NCBI GenBank assembly: GCA_014904985.1
Contig: MU129009.1
Location: 1 to 64,000 of the forward strand
Source of the DNA: Hydnum rufescens UP504
Taxonomy: Eukaryota > Basidiomycota > Agaricomycetes > Cantharellales > Hydnaceae
Reading direction: 5' to 3'
DNA length: 64,000 nucleotides
The translations under genes and the position numbers were made by a program. Positions within the stretch are counted from its first letter, which is position 1; each line of letters opens with the position of its first letter. The notes beneath the pieces were generated by a model, which saw only the letters and a program-made list of their open reading frames with translations, did no database searches and was not told the DNA's origin. Shown in pieces: positions 9,648-19,605 of this stretch.

Positions 9648-11581
9648 CTGTGCTGCTCCTTTTGCATGGTCAGACACATAGATATATACTTACCTGAAAA
9701 TTACCACACCCACTGCAGTGGGTGTGGCTCATTATTTTTCATCCATGGCTTCATATGCCCATCCCCATGCATTTGTTCACATGTTTTCATTGGTGTACTT
9801 GCATTTGGACCCACGGCTGTGTGGGTTCACATGTTGGGGTGGGAGATCTTATTAACTTACCAGATATTACCACACCTGCTGCAGCGGGTGTGGTATCATG
9901 CTTGACCTCATGTAGGTTGCAGGGGTTGGGGTGCTGTGTGATCAGGCAGTGTTTGGTGGCTATGCACCAAAACTTCGTGGGGACATCATTTGTCTTCTCA
10001 TCGGGTGGATTTTCATGTGGGTGGGGGCAATCTACAATAAGGAGTACATTAGTTAAAAAAAAACAAGAGGCAGCGCCAAAAGAGCAGCTTCTGCTGCTCT
10101 TTTGGCACCATGGTACCTGCCCACCTGGACATCTATGTGTGGTTCATACAGGCATTCTCACAGGTTCAAATACCAGTGTTCTTGTGGGATTTGGTATCAG
10201 CGTTCTTGTGGGTTTCACTACTCCCATTCACTTGGGTTTTTGTATGGCTGTTCATTCAGGTTTTCATATGGGCATTCATGCAGGTGTTTGCTTGGATCAG
10301 GAGTGATGAACTATGATAATAAAAGAAAGATCAGTTAGAAATCAATGGCAGCAGGAAAGAGCAGGGTGGCCTGCTCTTTTTGCACCACTTTAGGTATTCT
10401 GACAAAGAAAAACTTAGCTTACATTGTGGTATCTTCTTTTCATTCCACCATTTGGGGTTTTTCATTTGGGTGTCCTTTGGGGCACAGATTTAGTCGATCA
10501 TCTTGTTTGGGGGCCAGGCACTCAGGGCTTGGGCAGCTGTGCATTGAATTTCATGCTGGGGGCTTGTCCATGTCCTCATCAGGTGGGTTTTCACATTGGG
10601 AGACCTAGAATAACAAATAATGATACATTAGTAAAACAGAAAAACCAGAGCAGCACCAAAAGAGCAGCTTCTGCTGCTCTTTTGGTGCCATTGTATAGCT
10701 TGGGATTAGATGCACCTAATATCACCACACACTGCCGCAGTGGGTGTGTGGTACCAGATTTAGTTGATCATTGTGTTTGGGACCTGGGTACTCAGGGCTT
10801 TGGTGGCTGCACATCAAATTTTGTGCTGGTGGCTTATTGGTGTCCTCATCAGGTGGGTTTTCACATAGGGAAGAGACCTAGAATAATGAATAATAATACA
10901 TTAGTAAAAAAAAAAAGAAAGCAGAGGGGTGCCAAAAGAGCAGCTTCTGCTGCTCTTTTGGCACCATTGTATACTTTAGGATTAGATGTACCTGATATTA
11001 CCACACACCTGCTGTGGTGGGTGTGTGGTATCATATTTAACTCATTGTGGCAGTCATTGTGGGTGTTCAGGGGTTGGGCTTTTGGGTGCCTGCATACATC
11101 TGTATTTCACCTTGGCCTTTGTGCTGGCTTTGGGTGGGGTTTTGCAGTGGAAAAAAGTACCTAGAGTAGCAAATAGATTAGTAAAAAAAAAAAAAAGAGA
11201 TGCAGGTGGCACCAAAAGAGCAGCAGCAGCAGCTCTCTTGGCACTGTACTACACCCTGTAAAGAAAGACTCACTTAATAGTACCACACACCCGCCAGAGT
11301 GGGTGTGTGGTATTGTATTTAATTGGTCATTGCAGTCATTGTGGGCATTTGGGAGCTGGGCTTTCAGGTGGCCACATACATTGGTACACCTCAGGCCTTG
11401 TCTATGCTGGCTTCAGGTGGGGTTTTGTGCAGGGAGAAATAACCTAGAATAGCGAACACATTAGTAAAAGAAAAAGAACGCAAGCAGTGCCAAAAGAGCA
11501 GCTGGCGCTGCTCTTTTGGCCCCATACTGTACTCAAAAACTTACCTAATATTACCACACACCCACTGCAGTGGGTGTGTGG
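9648..11581 (-). repeat. Hairpin/splice-signal module array, block 2 (minus-oriented)
   Basis: Six B palindromes: B4 9704-9727, B5 9870-9893, B6 10725-10751, B7 11001-11028, B8 11283-11310, B9 11554-11581. Six A hairpins: A3 10075-10106, A4 10356-10379, A5 10653-10688, A6 10928-10965 (17-bp perfect stem), A7 11209-11244 (two mismatches), A8 11489-11520. On the minus strand each B is followed after 9-10 nt by a donor: GTAAGT at 9693, 9860 and 11544, GTGAGT at 11273, GTACAT at 10991, GTGCAT at 10715. Then come hairpin A, a T-run with TTTACTAAT and TATTCTAG. Implied introns are 101-114 nt (10715-10605, 10991-10878, 11273-11161, 11544-11444) and implied exons about 169-170 nt. B-to-B spacing in the regular part is 276, 282 and 271 bp. 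Long plus-strand reading frames here read through hairpins and splice signals and are artefacts. Confidence 0.85.
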
Positions 11582-12160
11582 TTCCTGTCCTTCATCAGTG
11601 TTGAGTTGATCTGAAGCTGTCACTCAACACTGGCAATTGCTGGTCTCAAAAAAGCACCCAAGTATGGGCAGTTCAAGGCTCATATAAATAGATAATAGCT
11701 ACCTAATAAATAATAAATAATTTTCTCATAAAAGTGAGGAAAAGAGGAATAGTCTTAGTTCGCCAAGACACTATATGGCACCAATGCAAAGCAGATTGGG
11801 GGACTTCCCTGCATCAGAATTGGCTCATATTTGGTGGAATGTATGTGTAGCACATGGCCAATAAAAAAATGGACATTCCACCAAATATGGGCCAATTCTG
11901 ATGCAGGGAAGTCCCCCAATCTGCTTTGCATTGGTGCCATATAGTGTCTTGGTGAACTAAGACTATCCCTCTTTTCCTCACTTTATGAGAAAACTATTTA
12001 TTATTTATTAGGTAGCTATTATCTATTTATATGAGCCTTGAACTGCCCATACTTGGGTGCTTTTTTGAGACCAGCAATTGCCAGCATTGAGTGACAGCTT
12101 CAGATTGACTCAACACCAATGAAGGACAGGAACCACACACCTGCTGTGGTGGGTGTGTGG
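11554..12160. repeat. 607-bp foldback with B palindromes as its outer ends
   Basis: Arms 11554-11842 and 11873-12160 are inverted copies with only scattered differences (for example TTCGCCAAG against TTCACCAAG, GGCTCATAT against GGCCCATAT), separated by a 30-bp loop. Each arm ends with a B palindrome (B9 and B10). Beyond them the similarity stops: the left neighbour has a CCAAAAGAG-type A hairpin and the right neighbour an AAAAAGGG type. The foldback is the axis about which module orientation flips from minus to plus. Confidence 0.95.
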
Positions 12161-12222
12161 TCATAAAAGGTGAGTATCCTTTTTAGTAGATACAGCCATG
12201 CAAAAAGGGCAGCAACAGCTGC

Positions 12223-13068
12223 TGTCAGGGTGACACTGCTGTTGAAACCACAAACAGAAAGAGGAAAGAGATTAATTAACCACACACTATCGCAGTGGGA
12301 ATCCTGAGTATACACCACACAACAAGGGACACACAAGTCTCGCACCTATTGCAGTGGGAATCCTGAGAGATCGAACTGGTGATCCCCCAACTGTGAAGGG
12401 CTATAAATACTATTTCCTGCACACAGCCACCAGCCTTCCAGAGCCTTCTGCCATCTTCCATAACCTTCTGGATCCTCCTAGAGTGCCAGCTCCACAGACC
12501 ATCAGTCAGCCTCCACAGCCACCATCACTAAGCCTCACTAAGCTGACGCATCTGTGTTATGAATTCTGTGCACACCTCCACATGGCTATGCCCCAACTTC
12601 CATATGTATCCCCCTTAGCGTATGTACTTCCAAGGCAGTGTACACCTGGGTACTCCAAAGGTGTCCAAAGTGTCAAAGGACCGTAATGATGTGGATGGAG
12701 TATGGATTGGGACAGGTGGTGTGGATTCAGGGACTGGGGGCAGAGGAGGAGGAGGGGGAGTCTGGATTGGCAACTCCATGGACTCACATGGGGAGTGAGG
12801 GAATGACAGGTGCTGACAAGGGCACCAATGCTGCCACTGGTTGACTACCCAGCCCATAGCCTGCTGGCCGAGGCCCAAGAGTATGAGGGCAATAACAATA
12901 AGAGAAATGCCAATAATGGCAAGAATGACAATAACCCCCTGACTGAATGGAGGAAGAGAGGAGACAAGAGCATTTGAAGAAGTAGGTGCCATATGATAGA
13001 GTTGATGAGGAATGATACTCTGATGGGTAAGTCCACAAGCAGAAGCAAATGTCAATTTGATCCTGACA
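12223..13068. mobile_element. 846-bp solo-LTR-like insertion inside hairpin A9
   Basis: Begins TGTCAGGG and ends CCTGACA, the TG...CA termini of long terminal repeats, flanked by the 5-bp direct repeat GCTGC (12218-12222 and 13069-13073). Removing it with one GCTGC rebuilds an A hairpin with perfectly paired arms, proof of a clean insertion. Internally a GCAGTGGGAATCCTGAG word occurs twice (about 12290 and 12350) upstream of a TATA-like GGCTATAAATAC (about 12400). The LTR at 21229 has the same layout with AGCGGAAATCCTGAG, so they are distant relatives, probably Ty3/Gypsy type (inference). No internal retroelement genes are present. Confidence 0.8.
12615..13055 (-). CDS. Possible small single-pass membrane protein, antisense in the LTR-like element
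   Basis: A 146-codon reading frame with an unusually protein-like profile. A short N-terminus (possible start also at Met22, MAPTSSNALV) is followed by about 24 hydrophobic residues (GVIVILAIIGISLIVIALIL), then a Cys/Trp/His patch and a Pro/Ser/Thr-rich tail (QTPPPPPLPPVPESTPPVP). No family recognised. It occupies the 3' half of the LTR-like element on the opposite strand, so a chance frame in T-rich DNA is a serious alternative. Confidence 0.25.
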   Translation of the reverse strand: MTFASACGLTHQSIIPHQLYHMAPTSSNALVSSLPPFSQGVIVILAIIGISLIVIALILLGLGQQAMGWVVNQWQHWCPCQHLSFPHSPCESMELPIQTPPPPPLPPVPESTPPVPIHTPSTSLRSFDTLDTFGVPRCTLPWKYIR

Positions 13069-13386
13069 GCTGCCCTTTTTGCACTCCTTCAACATCTTCA
13101 CTAACAACCAACTTATTTCCAATCTAGGTATCATCTCCCACCTGAACAATGACCCATACAAAACCCCTGACAACCCTGTGAACATTAATGCAAAACAACC
13201 CAGATACAAGAGCCCGCATGTGTGCATGACCCCCAATTAGACATGACAACTGATGAAGTACAATACCACACACCTGCTGCAGTGGGTGTGTGGTCATATA
13301 AGGTGAGTGTTCATCACAGTAGATACAGCCACGCAAAAAGGGCAGTGAAAGCTGCCCTTTTTGTGCTTCTTTTATATTTTAAACTA

Positions 13387-14056
13387 TGGATGCTGTGGTT
13401 CAGGTTTAAACCTGTGGAGCCTGAGTTTAAACCTGAACCTGACCCAGGTCAGGTTCCATTGGGGTCAGGTTTCATTTTATTTTCTTCAGGTCAGGTTCAG
13501 GTTTTGCCCTTGCCCTGAATCCAAAAACCAGTCTGAAACCAGGTTTAAACCTGAACCTGAAAGGTCGGGTGTAGGTTCCATTCCATGTACATTGATGATT
13601 ATTTTGGCACCAAATCTGGCAATTTACAGATGTGACTATGGTTCTGGAGTCAGAAGTCACATGACTCAGCAATCAAATGAGGTAATTGGTGCAGGTCACA
13701 GGTCACATGACAGAATGTAGTGACTAAATACCATCTCCAGAAGATGTGTGAGCAGTAGATTGAAGTGAAAGGGGGCTAGGAAGGAGATGTGGATCTAAAG
13801 GAGTATGTAAAGGGAGTGGCAGAGGCAGAGACTTGAGCAGAGGGTCAAGATATTCTGTAGTACCCTCTGAAAATGATGGCATCTCCCATACCTCAGGTTT
13901 CAGGTTTAAACCTGAACCTGACCTGAATGGAACCAAACCTCAGGTCAGGTTCAGGTTTTGCCCTCATGGGTGATTTTGGAACCTGGTCAGGTTTAGGTTT
14001 TGCCCAAATTGGGCAAAACCTGACCAAAACCTGACCAAAACCTGACCATGGCAACC
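13387..14056. mobile_element. 670-bp AACCTGA-rich insertion with 13-bp flanking direct repeat
   Basis: Flanked by identical 13-mers ATATTTTAAACTA (13374-13386 and 14057-14069). Ends are inverted and imperfect: GGATGCTGTGGTTCAGG on the left and the complement of CCTGACCATGGCAACC on the right. Both end zones consist of CAGGTTTAAACCTG and AACCTGAACCTGACC words in opposite orientation, with a nested palindrome AGGTTTTGCCC..GGGCAAAACCT near 13992-14018. It sits inside the intron-like segment of module B11/A10; excising it with one 13-mer leaves a 109-bp segment. It shares end structure and composition with 22069-22780. No coding capacity seen. Confidence 0.75.
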
Positions 14057-15089
14057 ATATTTTAAACTAACATGTAATATTTTTTCTATTCTAGGTTGTC
14101 ACTCCCCACTCAAACAACCACCCATACGAAACCTGTGACAACCATGGGAAATTAACACAAGGCAAAACTGATGGCAGACCCAGCACACATGCACAGCCCC
14201 AAACGGACACCTACAATGGATAAATATGGCCCCACACACCTGCTGCAGCAGGTGTGTGGTAATATCAGGTGAGTTTCCAACCAGAATGGGTACAATGGCA
14301 CCAAAAGAGCAGCAGAAGCTGCTCTTTTGGTGCTGCATCTGTTCTTTTTTTTTTACTGATGTATTATTTGTTATTCTAGGTTCCCCCTATGCAACAACCT
14401 GCCCAATGTGAACACAGACAAAACCCCACACAACAACATTGAGACACACAGTTGCCGAAGACTGCCCAAGGGCCCGGCTCCCGAAGTACGCAACCCATAA
14501 AATACAACCACACACCCGCTTGAGCAGGTGTGTGGTAATGTCTGATAAGTTTTAATTAAAACACATACAATGGTGCTGAAAGAGTAGCAGTAGGCCTATA
14601 GTTTCTTTTTTACTAACATGTTATTTGTTATTCTAGATCCATCCCCATATGCAACAACCAACCTGACAAGAACACAAAGAAGGTCCTGCATGAAATACTG
14701 ATGCATCACCACCAAAGATCACATGCGAGGGGCCAGCTCCCGAACACCTGCAACAGATGTGATGACAGGCAAAGCATGGTACCACACTTGCTGTGGTGGG
14801 TGTGGGTATTTCATAACTTTTTCATTACTACTTGTACAATGGCACCAAATGAGCAGCACCAGCTGCTGTTTTGGTGCTGCCTCTCTTTGATTTTACTAAT
14901 GAAATGTATTATCTGGCATTCTAGGCCCCCTGCATGAAAATCTGCCCAACAAGAACATGAAGCCCCCCACATAATATGGATGTGTGCAGCTGCTGAAGAT
15001 CTCACCAGACTGAGTCCTGGGACAAAATGAAGACCCACATGAAATATATGCATGCAAAGCCCCATGTTTTGGGGGGACTTTGGGCAGGG

Positions 15090-15640
15090 GCATGTACCTG
15101 TATTTTCCAGTATAGATAGAATAATTGTAATAATGTAATTATCAATGCAATGAAATTAATATTCCATTGTAGATTAATATAATATGCTATTTATGTGATT
15201 ACATGATCAGATGAGGATATTGTCCCACAGGAATCCCATGGGTTTTGCCTGGGTTTTTCAACCCCATCATGGCTTCTACCCCATGAGTCACGGGGGTGGG
15301 TTTTCAACCCCACAGGGTGGGAGGTCCTAAATTCCCCTGTGGGGACCCTGTGCAATAGCCTAATTGGGGGTAGTGTGTGTAAATCTTGATTTATAGACCA
15401 CAAACAGGCTGCTCCTGAAAGGCACCAAGGGATTCCTCCTGGACCAATCACACACAGGCACATCAGTAGACAGTCCTCCAACTGTGTGCCAAATTTCAAG
15501 TCATTTGGATGACTGCTAAGTGCAATCCAATAGTATATTGCACTGTGTGGACATGGATTTACCAAATTTCTACTTGAAAATGGCACATATCCCCACCAAA
15601 GTGAATAGATCTGGAATGTTTATTGAATAACTCCCCAAAT
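15090..15640. other. Non-coding stretch, no gene recognised
   Basis: Follows the last module. Contains words such as 'gccaaatttcaagtcatttg' that recur in degenerate form at 17290 and 17580, so it may be an eroded part of the next tandem array. No coding signal. Confidence 0.4.
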
Positions 15641-16900
15641 AATGAATGGCTTGACTTGAAATTTTAACCATATATTCTCCTAGAATATCACTATAAATGA
15701 GAAGCAAGTCTGGTGCAATTGGGTGATTCTGTGGGGGTGTAGGAGCAAAAGATCTTGGTCACATGATCAGTACTCAAAGGGCACAGATTGGTCTGAAAAT
15801 GTCAGGGTGTGCCTCAAATTATTATTGGATATGGAATACCAAAAATCAGAGAGATTGGACCAGTGCAAGAGTACTAACTGGGGGGGGGGTTTTTGGGAAA
15901 ACTTCAAAAATCTCTGGAGACCCAGATATCTGTCTGAAATTTTGAGGGTCACTTTGAATATGTTAGGACAACTACAATGCAGAGTTCCAGACAAATCCCA
16001 TGAGTGGGAGGCCCTATGAAATGGGCACTTATTTGCATGTTCATACCCTGTAGAGCCATGGGGAGGCAATGGATTCTATCAAAATTTTGTACATAGAATA
16101 TTTCAAGTAGCAGTAAGGTTTGTGGACAATTGTAGAAAATTTGGATGCATGGAAGTACTGTAACTGGGGGGGGGGTGAACTCAACATTGATCAGTATGTG
16201 GAAGGCCCAATATTGAAGCAAAAATTCTGACACTTTGGCCTACACATAATCTACATAATACCTTCAGTAATCTGAAATCCCAGCCAAATCCCATCTGTGG
16301 GAGAGGATGGACACTTATTTGTGCATTCATTGTCCTGTACAGCAATGGTAAATAAATAGATTGCTCCAAAATTTTACCCTGAATAATATACATATACTAT
16401 CAAACCATCCACCAAATTATAGCCAGTTTCAATGCATGGTAGTGGTGTAAATGAAGGGGGGGGTGACCAAGATAGATCAACATGTGGAGGGCATAATATA
16501 AAAGCAGTACCTCTATAATTTTGGGAAACAAGTTGTATATGTAATATCTCTTCAACCTCCAAAATTCAGCCATATCCCATGAGTAGAAAAGGCCCCAGCC
16601 AGCATGGGTGCTTAGTTTCATGTTCATCAGTGTGTAGAGCCATATAGAGCCCATGGATTGCCTCAAAGTGTCATACATGATATACCACATGTACTAGTAG
16701 ATGCCATGCTGATATATAGCCAATTTGGATGCATGGAAGTCTGGTACCTAAAGGGGGGGGGACTCAACATTGATAAATGTGTAGAAGCCTTATTGCACTG
16801 AATCAACATGGAAATTAAGGGCACATGTGTGATATATGGGACCTCTTTTCATGCCATATTTCAGCCAAATCCAATGTATGGAAGTCACTCCAACATGGGC
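15640..16900. repeat. Tandem repeats of about 290 bp, each with a run of 7-11 G
   Basis: G-runs centre at about 15883, 16170, 16460 and 16757 (spacing 287-297 bp). Each follows a GCATGGWAGT-like word (plain in three units) and is followed by 'actcaacattgatca'-like sequence in three of four. Further in-register words are 'aaatcccatgagtgggag', 'gggcacttatttgcatgttc' and 'ccatgg' near the unit centre. Copies are strongly diverged (roughly two thirds matching by eye), so the array is old. No reading frame is conserved. Confidence 0.75.
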
Positions 16901-17089
16901 ACTTGTTTCAATGGTCATCTCCCTCAGTTCATAGTAGTTGTAAATTTATAAAATTTAAGTTACAACCTTTGATGTGTTTGGTGATGACCCATGTTGAATT
17001 TCAAGGCTTCAAGTGGTTTATAGCCTCTGGGATTTATTTCTTTGATTTTGAGGGGGAGACTGTGGTTAGGTACCAAGGAGTGATTGGAT

Positions 17090-17700
17090 AAAGCCTATCT
17101 TTGGCAGAGATATCTCCCTTATAGGACCTGTGTTCCCTGCTGAATTTCAGTTGGATAACTGTTCCATAGCTCTCACAATTTGTTTTTGATCCCCCATTCC
17201 CCCCCCTCATTTTCACCCACTTCCCTGGATCCAAGTCACTTCATTATTTAATACAATCACTGTGATAGCAATTGAACTGTATGTGCCAAATTTGGGACCA
17301 TTCTGGGATAATACAGATACAAGACTTATTTTATTTTCCTTTTTGGGCTGCTGAGCTTGCTCCATAACTAAAAGTTATCATAATAAGCTGATATTTGGCA
17401 CTTAATTACTATAATGTGTGACCATTAGATATGAGAAATTTGGAGGCCATAGCTAACCTGTGGCCTGAGTAAATCAGTCTTCAACATCCAATGTTCCCCC
17501 CCTCATTTCACAAGACCTATGCATTGGAATTGGCTGATATTTTGATATGTTCCTCACCTGTATATCTTTAAATTATGTGCCAAATTTCAGCCTAATCCAT
17601 TCAGTGGTTCCTTTGTGGCAATTTCTGGATTTTCTGGATTTAAAGACATGCTCATTGCTTGTTTAAGGCTTAACTGCATTTGGAAGTCTGGGGTCTTTGT
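17090..17700. repeat. Degenerate repeats with C-runs
   Basis: Two segments (about 17150-17260 and 17480-17600) share a C-run followed by TCATTT and 'gccaaatttcagcc' or 'gccaaatttgggacc' words. They may be inverted, eroded relatives of the G-run repeats to the left. No gene recognised here or to 18079. Confidence 0.45.
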
Positions 17701-18079
17701 GATCAGCAGGGTCCTCTGAGGGACCCCCTACCCATTTGGGCCATCTTCCCTTGGTCATGGGTCTGGATTGGGCTGGATGGCTTGGGTACACTGTGGATGT
17801 ACTTATTTTCCACATTTTCCACATTTGGGTATTACATAATTAAAATTAAATGCGGATCAGTGCCTCAGGGGTGTGGAAACTATGAAGGGGTTCATTTTGG
17901 AGCCACATTGGGGCCCCATGGCACCACATTGGGGTATATGGGCCCAATTGGGGCCCCATTTGGGCTGATTCCCTGATATTGAATTATCAATTGGCACCCA
18001 TATGGCACCCCATCACAATTGGACCTACTTAGGTACCAAAAAAGTGTCACAAATTTGATACCTATCATAGGTATCAAAT

Positions 18080-19605
18080 ATGGCTGACCAGCCTGTTGGA
18101 CTTTGTGGCATTGAGCACCCTTGGTGGATGGACTTGGGTATCAATATTGGGCATGTCATTTGCCAGGATGCCCACCATGGGTTACACAAAGCATTCTGCA
18201 ATCATGATTTGAAGTGGATCCAGGCTACAATTGGTTCTGACAAGCTTGATAAACAATTTTGTGCACAGTCTCACTGCACAGGTGTATGTCACTTCACAAA
18301 AGGAATCTCACACATCTCTCAGTGGTCTGGCAAGGAGGATCATGACATCCAACAGCTCATTCTCAAGGTCATCGCCAGAGCTGAGAATGCCACTCCAGCA
18401 GTCATCAATGCTGTACACTCACACCTTGAATTCATGTATCTTGCACAACTTCCTCAACACACTGACACTTCACTCCACCTCATGCAATCTTGTCTCAACA
18501 AATATAACAAGGCTCAGCTCATATATATTCATAATGGGGCACACTCTGGGAAGAATGGTATTATCAGCCATATGAAGATCCCAAAGGCCCATGCAAATGG
18601 TCACATTGAGGAGGGGATCAAGGACTCCAGTATGATTGACAACTACTCTATGGAAACACCTGAGACATACCATATTGCTGCATGCAAGGAGCCTTGGAAG
18701 GAGTCGAATCACAAGGATTACATGATACAGGTCATCCATCAACTCACTCACCATGAGGCTATCCACTCATATTCATTGTACCTGGAGTGGCAGTCAAGCA
18801 ATACAGATCAGTCTGATGGGGATGATGAACCCAAAACCTTTGCACATGGTCTGACCCACATCAAGTTGGCCAAGACCCCACACCTCCATGGTGTTTCTAT
18901 CCAGGTCATCATGGAAAAGCATACCATTCCCAGGCTCCTTGCTGGTATCATTTGCTTTGAAAACATGGGCAATTCTGGACTTGCCCAGTTTGAGCATGGG
19001 ATTTTTAGTGATATGATCTTCCCCCCACATATGAAGAGCTTGATGTATGGACAAGTTTTCATATCCATCTGGACTGCCCAAATGATTTTTTTCCACAGGA
19101 AACATTCACAGTGCACTGCCAACCAGGGACTGTCAAGTCCATTGAGTCTGTTGAGTTCATGAAGTCTGTTGAGTCCTTCAACCCTGTCCTAATTCAGGTG
19201 CATCATACTGGTGGAAACCATTTCACTCTTGAAGGTACATTCAATAGATTATGCTCACAAACCATTCTAAGTAGAGTTTTCTTGTTTAGATTGTCATGTT
19301 GGCAAGCTTCATCTCATCTTTTGCTCCAGGCCTGGACAGCCAATAATGGTATATGTCCAATGGTTCACTCCAATACCCCCATCCCCAATGCAGAACTTGA
19401 AACTATACCACATCCAGAAGCAGATGTGGGCAGCCAGCCAGCAGGTGGGTGGAGTTGTCCCTATTTCATCTATTTGTGCCTTTGCCCTCTTTCTCCCATG
19501 ATTGAAGGGGCATGCATGGTCACAGACAATTGCTATGCCTCATTTTCATCATTTTACATTAATGCTTTTGTGAGTAAATGTGATTTTGTTCATCTACAAC
19601 AGTAG
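18080..19605 (+). pseudogene. Plavaka-type DNA transposase, C-terminal half, with one frameshift
   Basis: Similar in order and spacing to the transposase of Plavaka elements (CACTA-like DNA transposons of basidiomycetes). Landmarks: DAHHGLHKAF (family form D-x-x-H-x-x-HK), HFTKGISHISQWSGKEDHD, LEFMYLAQLPQHTDTSL, a GIKD..ETPETYHIAACKE segment and HHEAIHSYSLYLEW. A short intron (about 19053-19097) joins to ETFTVHCQPGTVKS and VESFNPVLIQVH; a second (19235-19289) joins to DCHVGKLHLIF, YVQWFTPIPP and GVVPISSICAF. Near 19490 the frame shifts by one before FSSFYINAFVSKCDF, the usual end of the family, so the copy is broken. The N-terminal catalytic half is missing or unrecognisable upstream of 18080. 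It lies just inside the right inverted terminal block and is probably the remnant gene of the large element. Confidence 0.8.

Larger units (their letters stand above)
12133..15000 (+). repeat. Hairpin/splice-signal module array, block 3 (plus-oriented, interrupted by two insertions)
   Basis: B10 12133-12160, A9 12200-12222 continuing at 13074 (split by an LTR-like element), B11 13266-13293, A10 13333-13366, B12 14232-14259 (28-bp perfect palindrome), A11 14298-14333 (16-bp stem), B13 14508-14535, A12 near 14573 (left arm only, decayed), B14 14782-14805, A13 14842-14877 (two mismatches). Nine nt after B10, B11 and B12 comes GTGAGT (12170, 13303, 14269); after B13 it is decayed to ATAAGT (14545). 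Acceptors TTCTAG/ATCTAG end at 13127, 14094, 14379 and about 14637, each preceded by ACTAAC/TACTGAT. The uninterrupted intron is 111 nt. The two interrupted ones become 107 and 109 nt when the insertion and one direct repeat are removed. Implied exons are 165-174 nt with no shared reading frame. Confidence 0.85.

Noticed and set aside
9722..11164. Long plus-strand reading frames (194 and 246 codons) across the module array
   Set aside because: They read straight through both hairpins and the minus-strand splice signals, the repeated peptide differs in frame between units, and they exist because stop codons are rare in these repeats.
12275..12310. Apparent extra B palindrome (CCACACACTATCGCAGTGGG)
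   Set aside because: It lies inside the LTR-like element, lacks the right arm, and belongs to that element's own GCAGTGGGAATCCTGAG repeat.
13390..14060. Telomere-like repeats (AACCTGAACC)
   Set aside because: Words are irregular, occur in both orientations inside a bounded insertion, and differ from fungal TTAGGG repeats.
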